Source: MWAR01 sp035388825
Lineage (GTDB): Bacteria; Muiribacteriota; Ozemobacteria; Ozemobacterales; Ozemobacteraceae
Assembly (NCBI GenBank): GCA_035388825.1
Contig: DAOOQQ010000002.1
Location: forward strand, 62,001-126,000
DNA length: 64,000 bases
Reading direction: 5' to 3'
In this document: positions 51,453-59,391 of the stretch, in pieces
Layout: each line of letters begins with the position of its first letter
Numbering within the stretch: the first letter of the stretch is position 1
The notes under the pieces: generated by a model
What the model saw: the letters and a program-made list of their open reading frames with translations, nothing else
Database searches by the model: none
Told to the model about the DNA's origin: nothing
Translations under genes and position numbers: made by a program

Positions 51453-51462
51453 ATGTGACGCT

Positions 51463-51491
51463 AGATTACCATACTTTATTTCGGGTTGCAA
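51463..51491 (-). promoter_or_regulatory. promoter of tRNA-Asn
   Basis: Minus strand TTGCAA (51486-51491), 17-base spacer, TAATCT (51463-51468) with TGG before it. Ten bases to the tRNA 5' end. Confidence 0.7.
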
Positions 51492-51590
51492 GAGGGTGAA
51501 GGAAAAAAATATGGAGGGCACGCTACAACAGATTTGCGAAAGGGCGGCTTTGAATCGCAGACGACGGGGCAAAGGGATGATCGGGACGCT

Positions 51591-51618
51591 GTAGGGGCGG
51601 TTCGCGAACCGCCCCTAC
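51591..51618. repeat. GTAGGGGCGG-family palindrome, copy 2 (perfect)
   Basis: A perfect 28-base palindrome: GTAGGGGCGGTTCG and its exact complement. Third-best structure-forming element of the window. It lies in the 51492-51720 gap, where I see no gene. Confidence 0.7.
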
Positions 51619-51720
51619 GGGAAATGACGGGATTATTCCCCACCTCGCGCAGACTGATGCGTCTCGAACCGTCCTGAACCTTGGCCGTGGTGGTGACGCA
51701 GATACGGAAGACGGCCGAGA

Positions 51721-52536
51721 TCAGGGATGGGCGTGGAGGGCGTCGAAGCGGCGCCGGGCGGCGGTGAGGCTGGCCAGGGGGGCGGGGTCGTTTGCATCGC
51801 CCAGGGCCGGGGTCAGCTCGTCGGCGGCAGCAACGAAATGGCAGAGGGCTTCGGCTGCCTCTTCCGTTTCGGGATCCGGCTGGACGGCGATATTCGGGCG
51901 GTCCAGAAGGCGGCAGAGGCGGGCGCGAACCGCCGGGGAGGCAGGCTTCTCGGTGTTGAACAGGACGCTGAGTTGATACTCGCAATCCTTCAAAAGGCCG
52001 CGGGTGATCAGAAACCGCACCCGGTAGAACTCCTCGACCGGCTCGATCTCACAGGTGTATTTCACGGGAAGTCCCAGGTATGAGCCCAGGAGCTGAACGC
52101 GCTCGGTCGTCGGAAGGGGCCATTCGAGACGCGGAATGAACGCCGTGACACGGAACTTGTCGGCCGCAACGCCCCACTGGTCCGTCTGGATGTAGGCAGA
52201 GGAAATCGGCTCGTCCTGCAGATCCGTCGTCAGAACCTGAACCACCGGGTCGGGCAGCATCACATCCCGCTTGAACAGGCCGGGCTGGACGTTGCCAACC
52301 TCGAACGTCTCCTTGACCGACCGGTATCCGCGCGCATAGGCATACACCTTGATCTTCCCGTTCGCATACGAGACGCGCGCCTTTCCATGCGGAATCAACT
52401 GCATCGTCGCATTCCGGATATCCAGGTCGAGCACATGCGGACCGGCCTGATACGGAACTGCCAGAACCGGAACGGCCGGCCCAGGCAGCACGATCAGCGC
52501 AACAAGCAGCAACATGAGGGTCCGAATGCGCATCAT
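51721..52536 (-). CDS. secreted protein of unknown function, carboxypeptidase-regulatory-like
   Basis: A 271-residue exported protein. The start among several in-frame codons (52536 chosen, 52533 equivalent) is set by the signal peptide (MRIRTLMLLLVALIVLPGPA). Residues 30-120 are beta-rich and resemble a PEGA/carboxypeptidase-regulatory-like domain (HGKARVSYANGKIKVYAYAR). A second beta-rich part (IPRLEWPLPTTERVQLLGS; LLKDCEYQLSVLF) follows, then a helical C-terminus with acidic residues. No function known. It sits 100 bases downstream of the terminator that ends the NapH-like gene, in the same direction. Confidence 0.7.
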   Translation of the reverse strand: MMRIRTLMLLLVALIVLPGPAVPVLAVPYQAGPHVLDLDIRNATMQLIPHGKARVSYANGKIKVYAYARGYRSVKETFEVGNVQPGLFKRDVMLPDPVVQVLTTDLQDEPISSAYIQTDQWGVAADKFRVTAFIPRLEWPLPTTERVQLLGSYLGLPVKYTCEIEPVEEFYRVRFLITRGLLKDCEYQLSVLFNTEKPASPAVRARLCRLLDRPNIAVQPDPETEEAAEALCHFVAAADELTPALGDANDPAPLASLTAARRRFDALHAHP

Positions 52537-52636
52537 GCATTGAATATGCTCCAATACTCCCTTCTCCACAAGGAGCAACGGCTCCATTCTCCCCTTCCCC
52601 ATCCCGAATTCGATCACAGGCTGCTCTGAAACAAAA

Positions 52637-52661
52637 CGACCGGGGCATCCCACCCCGGCCG
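52637..52661 (-). terminator. intrinsic terminator of the NapH-like gene
   Basis: Nine-base stem CGACCGGGG (52637-52645) with CCCCGGCCG (52653-52661), one G-T pair, TTTTGT following on the minus strand. Confidence 0.8.
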
Positions 52662-52679
52662 TTACATGAAATATGCAGG
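52661..52679. repeat. 19-bp inverted repeat, left copy
   Basis: GTTACATGAAATATGCAGG, an exact reverse complement of 56894-56912. It begins seven bases after the stop of the NapH-like gene and abuts its terminator stem. Confidence 0.75.
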
Positions 52680-52686
52680 CTTCAGA

Positions 52687-53883
52687 TCAGGGAAGAATCT
52701 CCTCGACGGTGAACGGCCGCACGAGCTTTTTCACGCCCGTCCGGCGATCCGTGCTCTGGCGACCATCCTGAATGAGAGCCTTGATCGCTTCAGGGCGGGT
52801 GCGTGCCGGGTCATACACGATCCGGGCACGATGCTCGGCCACAAACGCATCGACCGACAGGACACCCTCTTCCTGCTCGAGGATCCAGGCGAACGTGAGA
52901 GCCGTGCCCCGGCATCGCAGGCCGTTGACGATCATCTCGACCGTGGCCGTGGCGGGGGTCTTTCCAAACAGCGCGAAGCTCTTCGAGAAGGTCGGCATCG
53001 GAATATTCCAGGCCGCAACGACGCCCGCAAGCATCATCGCCGCGACACTCCAGGAAATGAACCGCTTCGACAGTCCGAACCTCTTGTGCCGGTCGGAAAC
53101 GGCTCCCGGCGCGGGAATGCGATATCCGGCCTTCATCGCGATCGCCCGGTGCGGGCAGACATCCGTGCACACCTGGCAGGACGTGCAGTCGGAAGACCAG
53201 ACGCGACGTACCTCATGCACCTGAATCTGCTGCGGACATTGTTCGCTGCAAGATCCGCAGCTTGTACAACGATCGGGATTGATCGTCGGAGCGACGGGTG
53301 ATGCCTTCCGGAGGATGCCCAGCGTCGCTCCGAGCGGGCAGAACAGCCGGCACCAGAGGAACGGCAGAGCGAGGGCTCCGAACGCGAGGCCGAGCATCAG
53401 CCATTTCGACCACCACGCGACCTCGTGCTCCTGCCCCGCAAGCCCGACGTAATACGGGCAAAACGGCCTCAGAATGAGATCCGCGTTGGTCATCGTGGCC
53501 CAGAGAATCAGAACGAGCACCGGATACCGGATCAGCCCCAGGTGCTTCCAGCCGCCCCGCCAGACCGTTTCGCTCCGGATGCCGGCGGTGCCGCCGGCCC
53601 AGGCGAGAACCTCATGGATCGTGCCGATCGGACAGACCCACGAACAGAACGCGCGGCCCGCGACGAGGGTTCCCACCACGAGGGCGAGGAACAGCAGAAG
53701 ATTGATTCCCGATGTCGCGCAGAGAAACGCCTGGTTCTTCAGGTAGAACGCAAGACTCTCGATGCCGCCGCCCGGACACCACGACTCGATCGTCGCTTTG
53801 CTGAAGCCGGCCAGGCTCCGAACCGTGATCACGGCCGCCGCAAGAAAAAAGAACGCCTGAAATCCGTGTCTCGTTTTCTGCAT
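52687..53883 (-). CDS. NapH/YccM-type Fe-S membrane protein with HMA-like tail
   Basis: A 398-residue membrane protein. Five or six helices carry CSWVCPIG and CRLFCPLG, the paired motifs of NapH/NosR/YccM-type electron-transfer proteins. Two ferredoxin-type clusters follow: CTSCGSCSEQCP and CTSCQVCTDVCP. After one more helix the last 95 residues look like a heavy-metal-associated (HMA) fold (TATVEMIVNGLRCRGTALTF), with only one Cys where GMTCxxC is usual. It could deliver electrons or metal to a periplasmic reductase; the partner is not in the window. The AbiEi-like fusion gene is divergent from it. Confidence 0.85.
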   Translation of the reverse strand: MQKTRHGFQAFFFLAAAVITVRSLAGFSKATIESWCPGGGIESLAFYLKNQAFLCATSGINLLLFLALVVGTLVAGRAFCSWVCPIGTIHEVLAWAGGTAGIRSETVWRGGWKHLGLIRYPVLVLILWATMTNADLILRPFCPYYVGLAGQEHEVAWWSKWLMLGLAFGALALPFLWCRLFCPLGATLGILRKASPVAPTINPDRCTSCGSCSEQCPQQIQVHEVRRVWSSDCTSCQVCTDVCPHRAIAMKAGYRIPAPGAVSDRHKRFGLSKRFISWSVAAMMLAGVVAAWNIPMPTFSKSFALFGKTPATATVEMIVNGLRCRGTALTFAWILEQEEGVLSVDAFVAEHRARIVYDPARTRPEAIKALIQDGRQSTDRRTGVKKLVRPFTVEEILP

Positions 53884-53889
53884 GTCTCC

Positions 53890-53898
53890 AAGTTACCA
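53890..53898 (-). promoter_or_regulatory. possible -10 for the NapH-like gene
   Basis: Minus strand TGG-TAACTT, six bases before ATG 53883, so transcription would begin at the start codon unless another promoter exists. GGAGAC between could be a ribosome site instead. Weak. Confidence 0.3.
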
Positions 53899-53925
53899 CA
53901 AACACAAAGGAATGGGTGCCAACCT

Positions 53926-53950
53926 GGGCGGGTTTGAAACCCGCCCCTAC
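53926..53950. repeat. GTAGGGGCGG-family palindrome, copy 3
   Basis: GGGCGGGTTT-G-AAACCCGCCC (53926-53946) then CTAC. Sits between the two divergent genes of the repeat-bounded cassette. Confidence 0.6.
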
Positions 53951-54033
53951 ATAATATTGGACGATGTATTATTACCAATAATCGATGTGGGGCGATGCGA
54001 CGATTCGTCGCAGCCATGGGTTTGAAGAGCGCT

Positions 54034-54061
54034 TTGAAGGGGCTGGCGGGTGGGGTATACT
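54034..54061 (+). promoter_or_regulatory. promoter of the AbiEi-like fusion gene
   Basis: TTGAAG (54034-54039), 16-base spacer, TATACT (54056-54061). Predicted leader of about 14 bases to ATG 54082. Confidence 0.65.
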
Positions 54062-54081
54062 GGAGACGAGGAATAGAGAGG

Positions 54082-56877
54082 ATGAACGTGAAGCGGAGAG
54101 GGCCGGAGATGAGGGGCCGGGGCCGACGGACGGCCCCAGGGCACGACGTGTTCACGGGCGACACGCTGCGGGAGCTCGTGGCGGTGATCGAGATCGACGG
54201 CGAGTATGTGTCGCATCTGACGGCGCTCGGGCTGCTAGGCGTCGGGAATCACCCCGCGACCCCGTTCACGGTCGTGACCCGCCGACGCCGACGCAACCGC
54301 GATCTCGCGGGGTATCCTCTGACCTTCGTCACCCATGGAGCCGACCGGCCGGGCGAGAGCCAGACGATCAGCATCGGCGACCAGAGCATACGTGTCTCGA
54401 CCATCGAGCAGACCCTCGTCGACCTCGTTACCGACATCGATCACGCCCCATCCCTTCCCGACCTCGCCAATCTGTTCGCGGAAGCCCCGTACCGTCCCGA
54501 TGAGCTGCTCCGGCTCGCCCGGCAGACTTCCGACACGGCCTACAAGCGCTCCGCCTTCCTTCTTGCCTGGTCCGGTCAGGCCGGTCATCCCGAGCTCCCT
54601 CCCGCCGATCTGACCAGAACTCCCGTGCGCCTCGACCCGCGCAGCGCCGAGGCCGCTCAGAACTGGGACGGACGGTTTTTCGTGCGGTATCCCGCTTCCC
54701 TGCTCGAACAACCTCTTCCTTCCACCGGGGACCAGCAGGCTGACGCTCATAACGACTGGATGGCGCTGCGGAACGACCCTGCCGTACGCCGGAAGATGGC
54801 TCAGACGCCGTATCTGCCGCTGCGAGACGACCCTGCGCCGCGCGCAGCCGGCTGGTTCGACGAACTGTTCCGGAACACGGTCGCCAGCCTGCGTGATCGG
54901 GAGTTCGAGGAGTTTCTCGCTTCCTTCACGGACACGCCGCCCGCCGCCGGCCGCTACTGGCCCCGCATGATGACCCGCCACATCGAGAACCGGCCCGGCG
55001 TATTCGGCGACCGCCTTCCCGAGGTTCGTGACTGGATCACGCGCGCATTAGGCGGCACAGCCACGGATCGCGTCGAGCCGGCTTTGCGTATCGCCTTCGC
55101 CCTCGGGATGCACGATGAAGTCCTTCAGGGAATCGCGAAGCATGGCTACAGGCTATTCAGCGCCGCACGGTTCGACCTGATCCGGATGATCTGCCGACGG
55201 TACATCGAATCCGAGTTCCGGCTTGCTTCCCACGTCTTCGTCGTGGCCGCCCGCGCCGAAGCCCGGGAGAACCGGTTCGACGAGGCGATCGCGATCCTCG
55301 ACCGCGGAAAGTCCCAGTTCGAGGATCTCGACGGTGCCGAGGCGGATTTCGGCGAACTCGCCCTGGCCACGGGAAACCTGCTTCGTATCAGCGGCCGGCT
55401 GATGGAAGCCATGCCCGAACTCGAGCTGGCCCGCGAGTGCTTCCTGAGCATCCGCGACGCCCGGCGGGTCGCAGCCACGGACAACGCCCTCGGCAATCTG
55501 ATGATGATCCGAAGCCGTCCCGAAGCTGCCCGCCGGTATTATCTCTCGGCTCTGACCGCGTTCCGCGAGGCCGGCATGCGCGATTCCCAGGCCTCGGTGC
55601 TGGGCAATCTCGGTCTGGTCGAGCATGAGCTCGGCAACCCGAAACGCGGCGCCCTGTTCCTCACGCGTGCCGTTTCGCTTCACGCCATGCTCGGCAACCA
55701 CTGGAACGGCTCGGTCGCGGCCCTTTCGCTCGGCAAGATGCATCTCGCGATGGGACAGATGACGAAAGCCCTTCGTCTCTTCCGGGATGTATACGCCCTT
55801 CGGAAACGCATCAGGCACCCCGGCGGGATGCACGAGGCCGCCGCCTTTATCGCATGGACCTGCGAGTTGCTCGGCAAGCCGGGGGCCGCCGACTCCTGGT
55901 GGGACCGACTTCCGGACGTGGTCAGCGACGAGACGCGCATCCAATACGTCGTCGAAACCCTCCGGGCGATGCGCCTTCTCCTCCACGGTCGCACCGTCGA
56001 GGCCCTTGATGTATACAGATCGATATATGATTGGCTGCTCCGGCGCGAAAGCTCGAGCGCCGAGATCGGCGATATCTGCTACGGGATCGGCTCCTGCCTT
56101 TCGATCCTGGGCTCCCCCGAAACAGCCTCGTATCTCGATCGCGCCCTCGCCGAGGCGGCCCGTGCCCCGCGCCGCATCCAGTCGGTCCAGCTTCGCATCT
56201 TCTGCGGCCTTCTCGATCCCGCGCGATGCTCCGGCCTCGCCTGGCGCGACGATATGGCGGGGTACCCCGCGACCGGTTGCTTTGATCCCTTCTGGTTCCT
56301 GTATGCCGCACGACTCGAAGAGGACGGCAGCCCCGAAGCAACCAGCATGCTCGCCGCCCTGATCCGGAAAACACCTCCCGACCTGCTCGAGGGGTACACG
56401 AATCGTGATCGCCGGCTTGCCGCTCTCCTGAAGCGGTTCGAGACAATTCACCTCCGGGCGGCCGAGTTCGTCACCCTGATCCGAGAGGGCGAGGCGACTC
56501 CGCTGCATATCAGCCAATATACTTCATGGACCGACGAACGCCCGGCCGGGACGCTCGTCATCGACGGGCCCGCCGGCATCATTCGATACGAGACCCACGC
56601 CTCGCAGCTCAAGACGGGCTCGATTCCTCTCCGGATGCTCGAACAGCTCATCCTCGCCCACCCGCACCCCGTCGACCCCGAAGCCCTGTACGCCGCCGCC
56701 TGGGGAATGCCCTACGATCCCGAATGCGATCCGGCCGCCCTCAAAAGCGCAGTACAACGCCTCTCGGGCCTTCTGCGGTCGGTATTTCCGGGGGCAGGCC
56801 TCGAACGCGCCGAGAGCCCGGTCGGACCACGCGGCATCGCGCTCCGACTTCCCTGCCGGTGGGAAGCCGTGATCTGA
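54082..56877 (+). CDS. AbiEi-antitoxin-like domain fused to TPR repeats and a winged helix
   Basis: A 931-residue protein; ATG 54082 is favoured by promoter position (the frame is open to 53995). Residues 40-165 look like the AbiEi/COG5340 antitoxin core: YVSHLTALGLLGVGNHP, FTVVTRRRRRNRDL, STIEQTLVDLV, LLRLARQTSDTAYKRSAFLL. The antitoxin's usual N-terminal winged helix is absent. Residues 165-380 are mixed. About 390-800 are helical TPR-type repeats (LATGNLLRISGRLMEAMPEL; SQASVLGNLGLVEHELGN). Residues 850-931 fit an OmpR/BTAD-type winged helix (LEQLILAHPHPVDPEALYAA). Best guess: a transcription regulator or defence-related protein. No AbiEii toxin lies beside it. Confidence 0.7.
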   Translation: MNVKRRGPEMRGRGRRTAPGHDVFTGDTLRELVAVIEIDGEYVSHLTALGLLGVGNHPATPFTVVTRRRRRNRDLAGYPLTFVTHGADRPGESQTISIGDQSIRVSTIEQTLVDLVTDIDHAPSLPDLANLFAEAPYRPDELLRLARQTSDTAYKRSAFLLAWSGQAGHPELPPADLTRTPVRLDPRSAEAAQNWDGRFFVRYPASLLEQPLPSTGDQQADAHNDWMALRNDPAVRRKMAQTPYLPLRDDPAPRAAGWFDELFRNTVASLRDREFEEFLASFTDTPPAAGRYWPRMMTRHIENRPGVFGDRLPEVRDWITRALGGTATDRVEPALRIAFALGMHDEVLQGIAKHGYRLFSAARFDLIRMICRRYIESEFRLASHVFVVAARAEARENRFDEAIAILDRGKSQFEDLDGAEADFGELALATGNLLRISGRLMEAMPELELARECFLSIRDARRVAATDNALGNLMMIRSRPEAARRYYLSALTAFREAGMRDSQASVLGNLGLVEHELGNPKRGALFLTRAVSLHAMLGNHWNGSVAALSLGKMHLAMGQMTKALRLFRDVYALRKRIRHPGGMHEAAAFIAWTCELLGKPGAADSWWDRLPDVVSDETRIQYVVETLRAMRLLLHGRTVEALDVYRSIYDWLLRRESSSAEIGDICYGIGSCLSILGSPETASYLDRALAEAARAPRRIQSVQLRIFCGLLDPARCSGLAWRDDMAGYPATGCFDPFWFLYAARLEEDGSPEATSMLAALIRKTPPDLLEGYTNRDRRLAALLKRFETIHLRAAEFVTLIREGEATPLHISQYTSWTDERPAGTLVIDGPAGIIRYETHASQLKTGSIPLRMLEQLILAHPHPVDPEALYAAAWGMPYDPECDPAALKSAVQRLSGLLRSVFPGAGLERAESPVGPRGIALRLPCRWEAVI

Positions 56878-56893
56878 CCCCTCCCTCTCCCTA

Positions 56894-56912
56894 CCTGCAT
56901 ATTTCATGTAAC
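56894..56912. repeat. 19-bp inverted repeat, right copy
   Basis: CCTGCATATTTCATGTAAC, exact reverse complement of 52661-52679; it begins 16 bases after the stop of the fusion gene. Confidence 0.75.
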
Positions 56913-56990
56913 ACCTTCCCCGATCCGCCCGCCGAACAGCTGATCCGTGGCCGGGAACGGGGCCGCCCCGCGTTGCACCTCTCCGAAACG

Positions 56991-57019
56991 TTGTCGTGAT
57001 GCCGATTCCCGGATATATT
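56991..57019 (+). promoter_or_regulatory. promoter of the gene at 57064
   Basis: TTGTCG (56991-56996), 17-base spacer, TATATT (57014-57019). AAGGAG precedes the ATG. Confidence 0.6.
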
Positions 57020-57063
57020 CTACCTATACGGCAACCCATTCGTTCTCTCAAGGAGTATCGAGC

Positions 57064-57954
57064 ATGCACAAGTATCTGATGGCTGCCCTGCCGGCGTTCG
57101 TTCTCGTCATCGCCCTCCTGGCTTCGCCCGCGTTCGCGTTCGACGGGTACACCCCGGGACACAAGCATTTCGACCTGCAGACGAAGTGCTTCCAGCTCGT
57201 CCGGCAGCACTGGCTCGCCGCGGATCTGCTCATGGCCTACGTCAACGAGCCGACCGAAGCGAACCTCGAAACCTACAACAAGTCGCTCGAGATCCAGAAG
57301 AAGCAGAGCGTCGAACTGGCCAAGTTCATCCAGGCCACGTTCGATGAAAGCATCGAGTCGCTCGAAGTCATGAGCGAGATCTACAAATCGCTCGACCCGG
57401 CCGCCCGCATGGCGTTCAATGCCGTTCTCGGCGTGATCAAGTCCGACATCGTCCAGGATGTCCACTCGAAGATCACCCCCGAGCAGTTCCGCGAGTATTT
57501 CCCCGGCTACGGCTACACCGAGCCCGGCTACAAGTATCGCAAAGGCCGCGAAGTCGAGCGCGAGAACAAGGGCGTGACCTGGCAGTCCGAGGAACACTCG
57601 ATCCAGACCAATTTCCAGGCCGAACTGACGATCAGCCTCGACCTGCTCGACATCCTCAAGGGCATGGCCGCCGGCGGCGTCATCAAGGATCTGAAGGTGC
57701 ATGACCAGTTCGAAGGGCACATGAACGGCCAGCCGATCCTGTGCGCCAAGGTCTCCTTCCAGGTCATCAAGACCGTCACGACCCGCACCAACCGCAAGTT
57801 CGACGTAAACAAGATCTGGTTCGAGCTGCTCCGCGCCAAGTCCTCCGGCTGGTCCACCGGCCCCTGGGAAGCCTGCGGCAAGACCTACGAGATCCTCAAC
57901 GAACCGACCGGCGAAGAAGTCGTGACCGGCATTCAGCAGAAAAATCTTCTCTGA
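57064..57954 (+). CDS. secreted protein of unknown function
   Basis: A 296-residue exported protein; AAGGAG nine bases before ATG 57064. Signal peptide 1-24 (ALPAFVLVIALLASPAFA). The mature chain starts FDGYTPGHKHFDLQTKCFQL, then a helical domain (residues 40-150) with LETYNKSLEIQKKQSVELAK, then a mixed alpha/beta C-terminal half (DLKVHDQFEGHMNGQPILCAKVSF) with three Cys in total. No membrane helices and no family I recognise. The subtilase-like gene starts 56 bases downstream in the same direction, so the two may be cotranscribed. Confidence 0.72.
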   Translation: MHKYLMAALPAFVLVIALLASPAFAFDGYTPGHKHFDLQTKCFQLVRQHWLAADLLMAYVNEPTEANLETYNKSLEIQKKQSVELAKFIQATFDESIESLEVMSEIYKSLDPAARMAFNAVLGVIKSDIVQDVHSKITPEQFREYFPGYGYTEPGYKYRKGREVERENKGVTWQSEEHSIQTNFQAELTISLDLLDILKGMAAGGVIKDLKVHDQFEGHMNGQPILCAKVSFQVIKTVTTRTNRKFDVNKIWFELLRAKSSGWSTGPWEACGKTYEILNEPTGEEVVTGIQQKNLL

Positions 57955-58010
57955 GTCTGGATGATTGGCCCGTCCCTGTCCGATAGCTGTAGAGAATGGA
58001 GGGACATCAC

Positions 58011-59375
58011 GTGAGAGGTTCCAGACACAGCCGTTTGCCGTATTTCCTCATCGCAGCCATGGCAGGGTCGCTCTCGGGCGGCCCTGCTTTTGCTGATCCG
58101 CTCCGGTTTCTCACGACCCGCGAAGCCGTCGATTCCAACCAGCTCTCGGAGCGCGTCTCGAGGGTTCCCGCACGTGACCGGGCCCTTGCGGCTCTCCGGG
58201 AAGAGGGGGGCCAGGTCTCGGCAGCTCTCCGGCGCCTGGTCGAGCCCTTCGATGCCGAAGCCCGCGAGATCTGGGCCGCCCGCGGTGTCTCCGCCCATCT
58301 CTCGGATGGGGAGGTTGCACAGATCGCTGCCGAATGGCCCTCGGTCGAGGTCGAAACCCTCGCCGACACCGCCGAGCCGGTCGTGGCCCATGAAATGCTC
58401 TCCGCCCGCGCAGCCCAGCCGGCCTGGAACCACGTCATGTCCGGCGCCTGGGATCTGGCGCGGCTTCGCAATCTCACGGGAAAAGGCGTCCTGATCGGCG
58501 TCGTCGGCCCCGATGTCCCCTTCGATCACACCGCGATCGCCGGCCGCATCGCTCACCGGCGCGTGTTCGGTGCCCCATCCCTCCCGCCAGCCCGCTCAGA
58601 CCGTGCCATCGAGGATCTGATGCTGCTGCATCCGCTCGGCATTCTTGCCGGCCGGATGCCCGACGCGACGAAGAGCCTCGGCGCCGCTCCGGAAGCGTCG
58701 ATCGCGCTCGCCACCGTGCCGCGCGGCAAGATCGATGCCGATGCCCTTCTCGAAGCAATCCAGTGGCTGACCGAACCTGCCGACGGGGTACGCCCTGCCG
58801 CGATTCTGTTCGCCGTCGATTTCCAGGGCCCCGCCCCCCGTGCCGTGCGTGACGCCCTTTCCGCATGTCGCACCGCCGGGATCCTGCCGATCCTGCCGGC
58901 CGGCAACAACCCCAGCCGTGTGACCGGCATGGCTGCACTGCCCGACGTCGTGACGGTCGGGGCGCTCGACCAGTGGCGCAGCCGCGCCTCGTTCTCGGGG
59001 TGCGGTCCGGCCGTCGTCGACGGGTATCCGGTCAACAAGCCCGACTACATGGAACCCGGCCTCGCCGTTCTCGGCCCCGCGTCGGGAAACACCTTCAAGC
59101 AGGGCTCGGGAACGCTCCAGGCCGCGGCGCATCTCGCCGGCCTCTGGGCCCAGATCCGCCAGTCGAAGCCGGATGCCGATCTCGAAACGCTGTTGCCCTG
59201 TCTCCTCGCGACCTCCCGCGACCTCGGCCCGACCGGCGCCGATGCCGAGTATGGATCCGGGATCCCCGATCCTCTCGCCATGCTCCAGTATCACGAAAAC
59301 CCGGTTCCGCCCGGCACGCCTCCGACCTACCCGCCTCCCGCCACCGCGACGGTGCCGCTCCCAGGCGGCTTCTGA
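58011..59375 (+). CDS. subtilase (S8)-like protein lacking catalytic residues
   Basis: A 454-residue exported protein; GTG 58011 with GGAGG nine bases upstream. Signal peptide 1-30. Residues 150-410 follow the S8 fold: GVLIGVVGPDVPFDHTAIAG where the catalytic DTG should be, HPLGILAGR where HGTHVAG should be (about 207), oxyanion-type PAGNN (about 297), and GSGTLQAAAHLAGLWA (about 364) where GTSMAAPHVAG should be. The Asp and the nucleophilic Ser are replaced, so it is probably a pseudoprotease. The N-terminal 120 residues are a helical prodomain-like part. A Pro-rich tail ends it. Confidence 0.75.
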   Translation: MRGSRHSRLPYFLIAAMAGSLSGGPAFADPLRFLTTREAVDSNQLSERVSRVPARDRALAALREEGGQVSAALRRLVEPFDAEAREIWAARGVSAHLSDGEVAQIAAEWPSVEVETLADTAEPVVAHEMLSARAAQPAWNHVMSGAWDLARLRNLTGKGVLIGVVGPDVPFDHTAIAGRIAHRRVFGAPSLPPARSDRAIEDLMLLHPLGILAGRMPDATKSLGAAPEASIALATVPRGKIDADALLEAIQWLTEPADGVRPAAILFAVDFQGPAPRAVRDALSACRTAGILPILPAGNNPSRVTGMAALPDVVTVGALDQWRSRASFSGCGPAVVDGYPVNKPDYMEPGLAVLGPASGNTFKQGSGTLQAAAHLAGLWAQIRQSKPDADLETLLPCLLATSRDLGPTGADAEYGSGIPDPLAMLQYHENPVPPGTPPTYPPPATATVPLPGGF

Positions 59376-59391
59376 GCCCCCGAACGCGGAA

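Noticed and set aside
51372..51572. 66-residue minus-strand frame
   Set aside because: Runs through tRNA-Asn and its promoter; not a gene.
55153..56517. 454-residue minus-strand frame
   Set aside because: Antisense to the AbiEi-like fusion; the plus-strand product has structured domains and a promoter.
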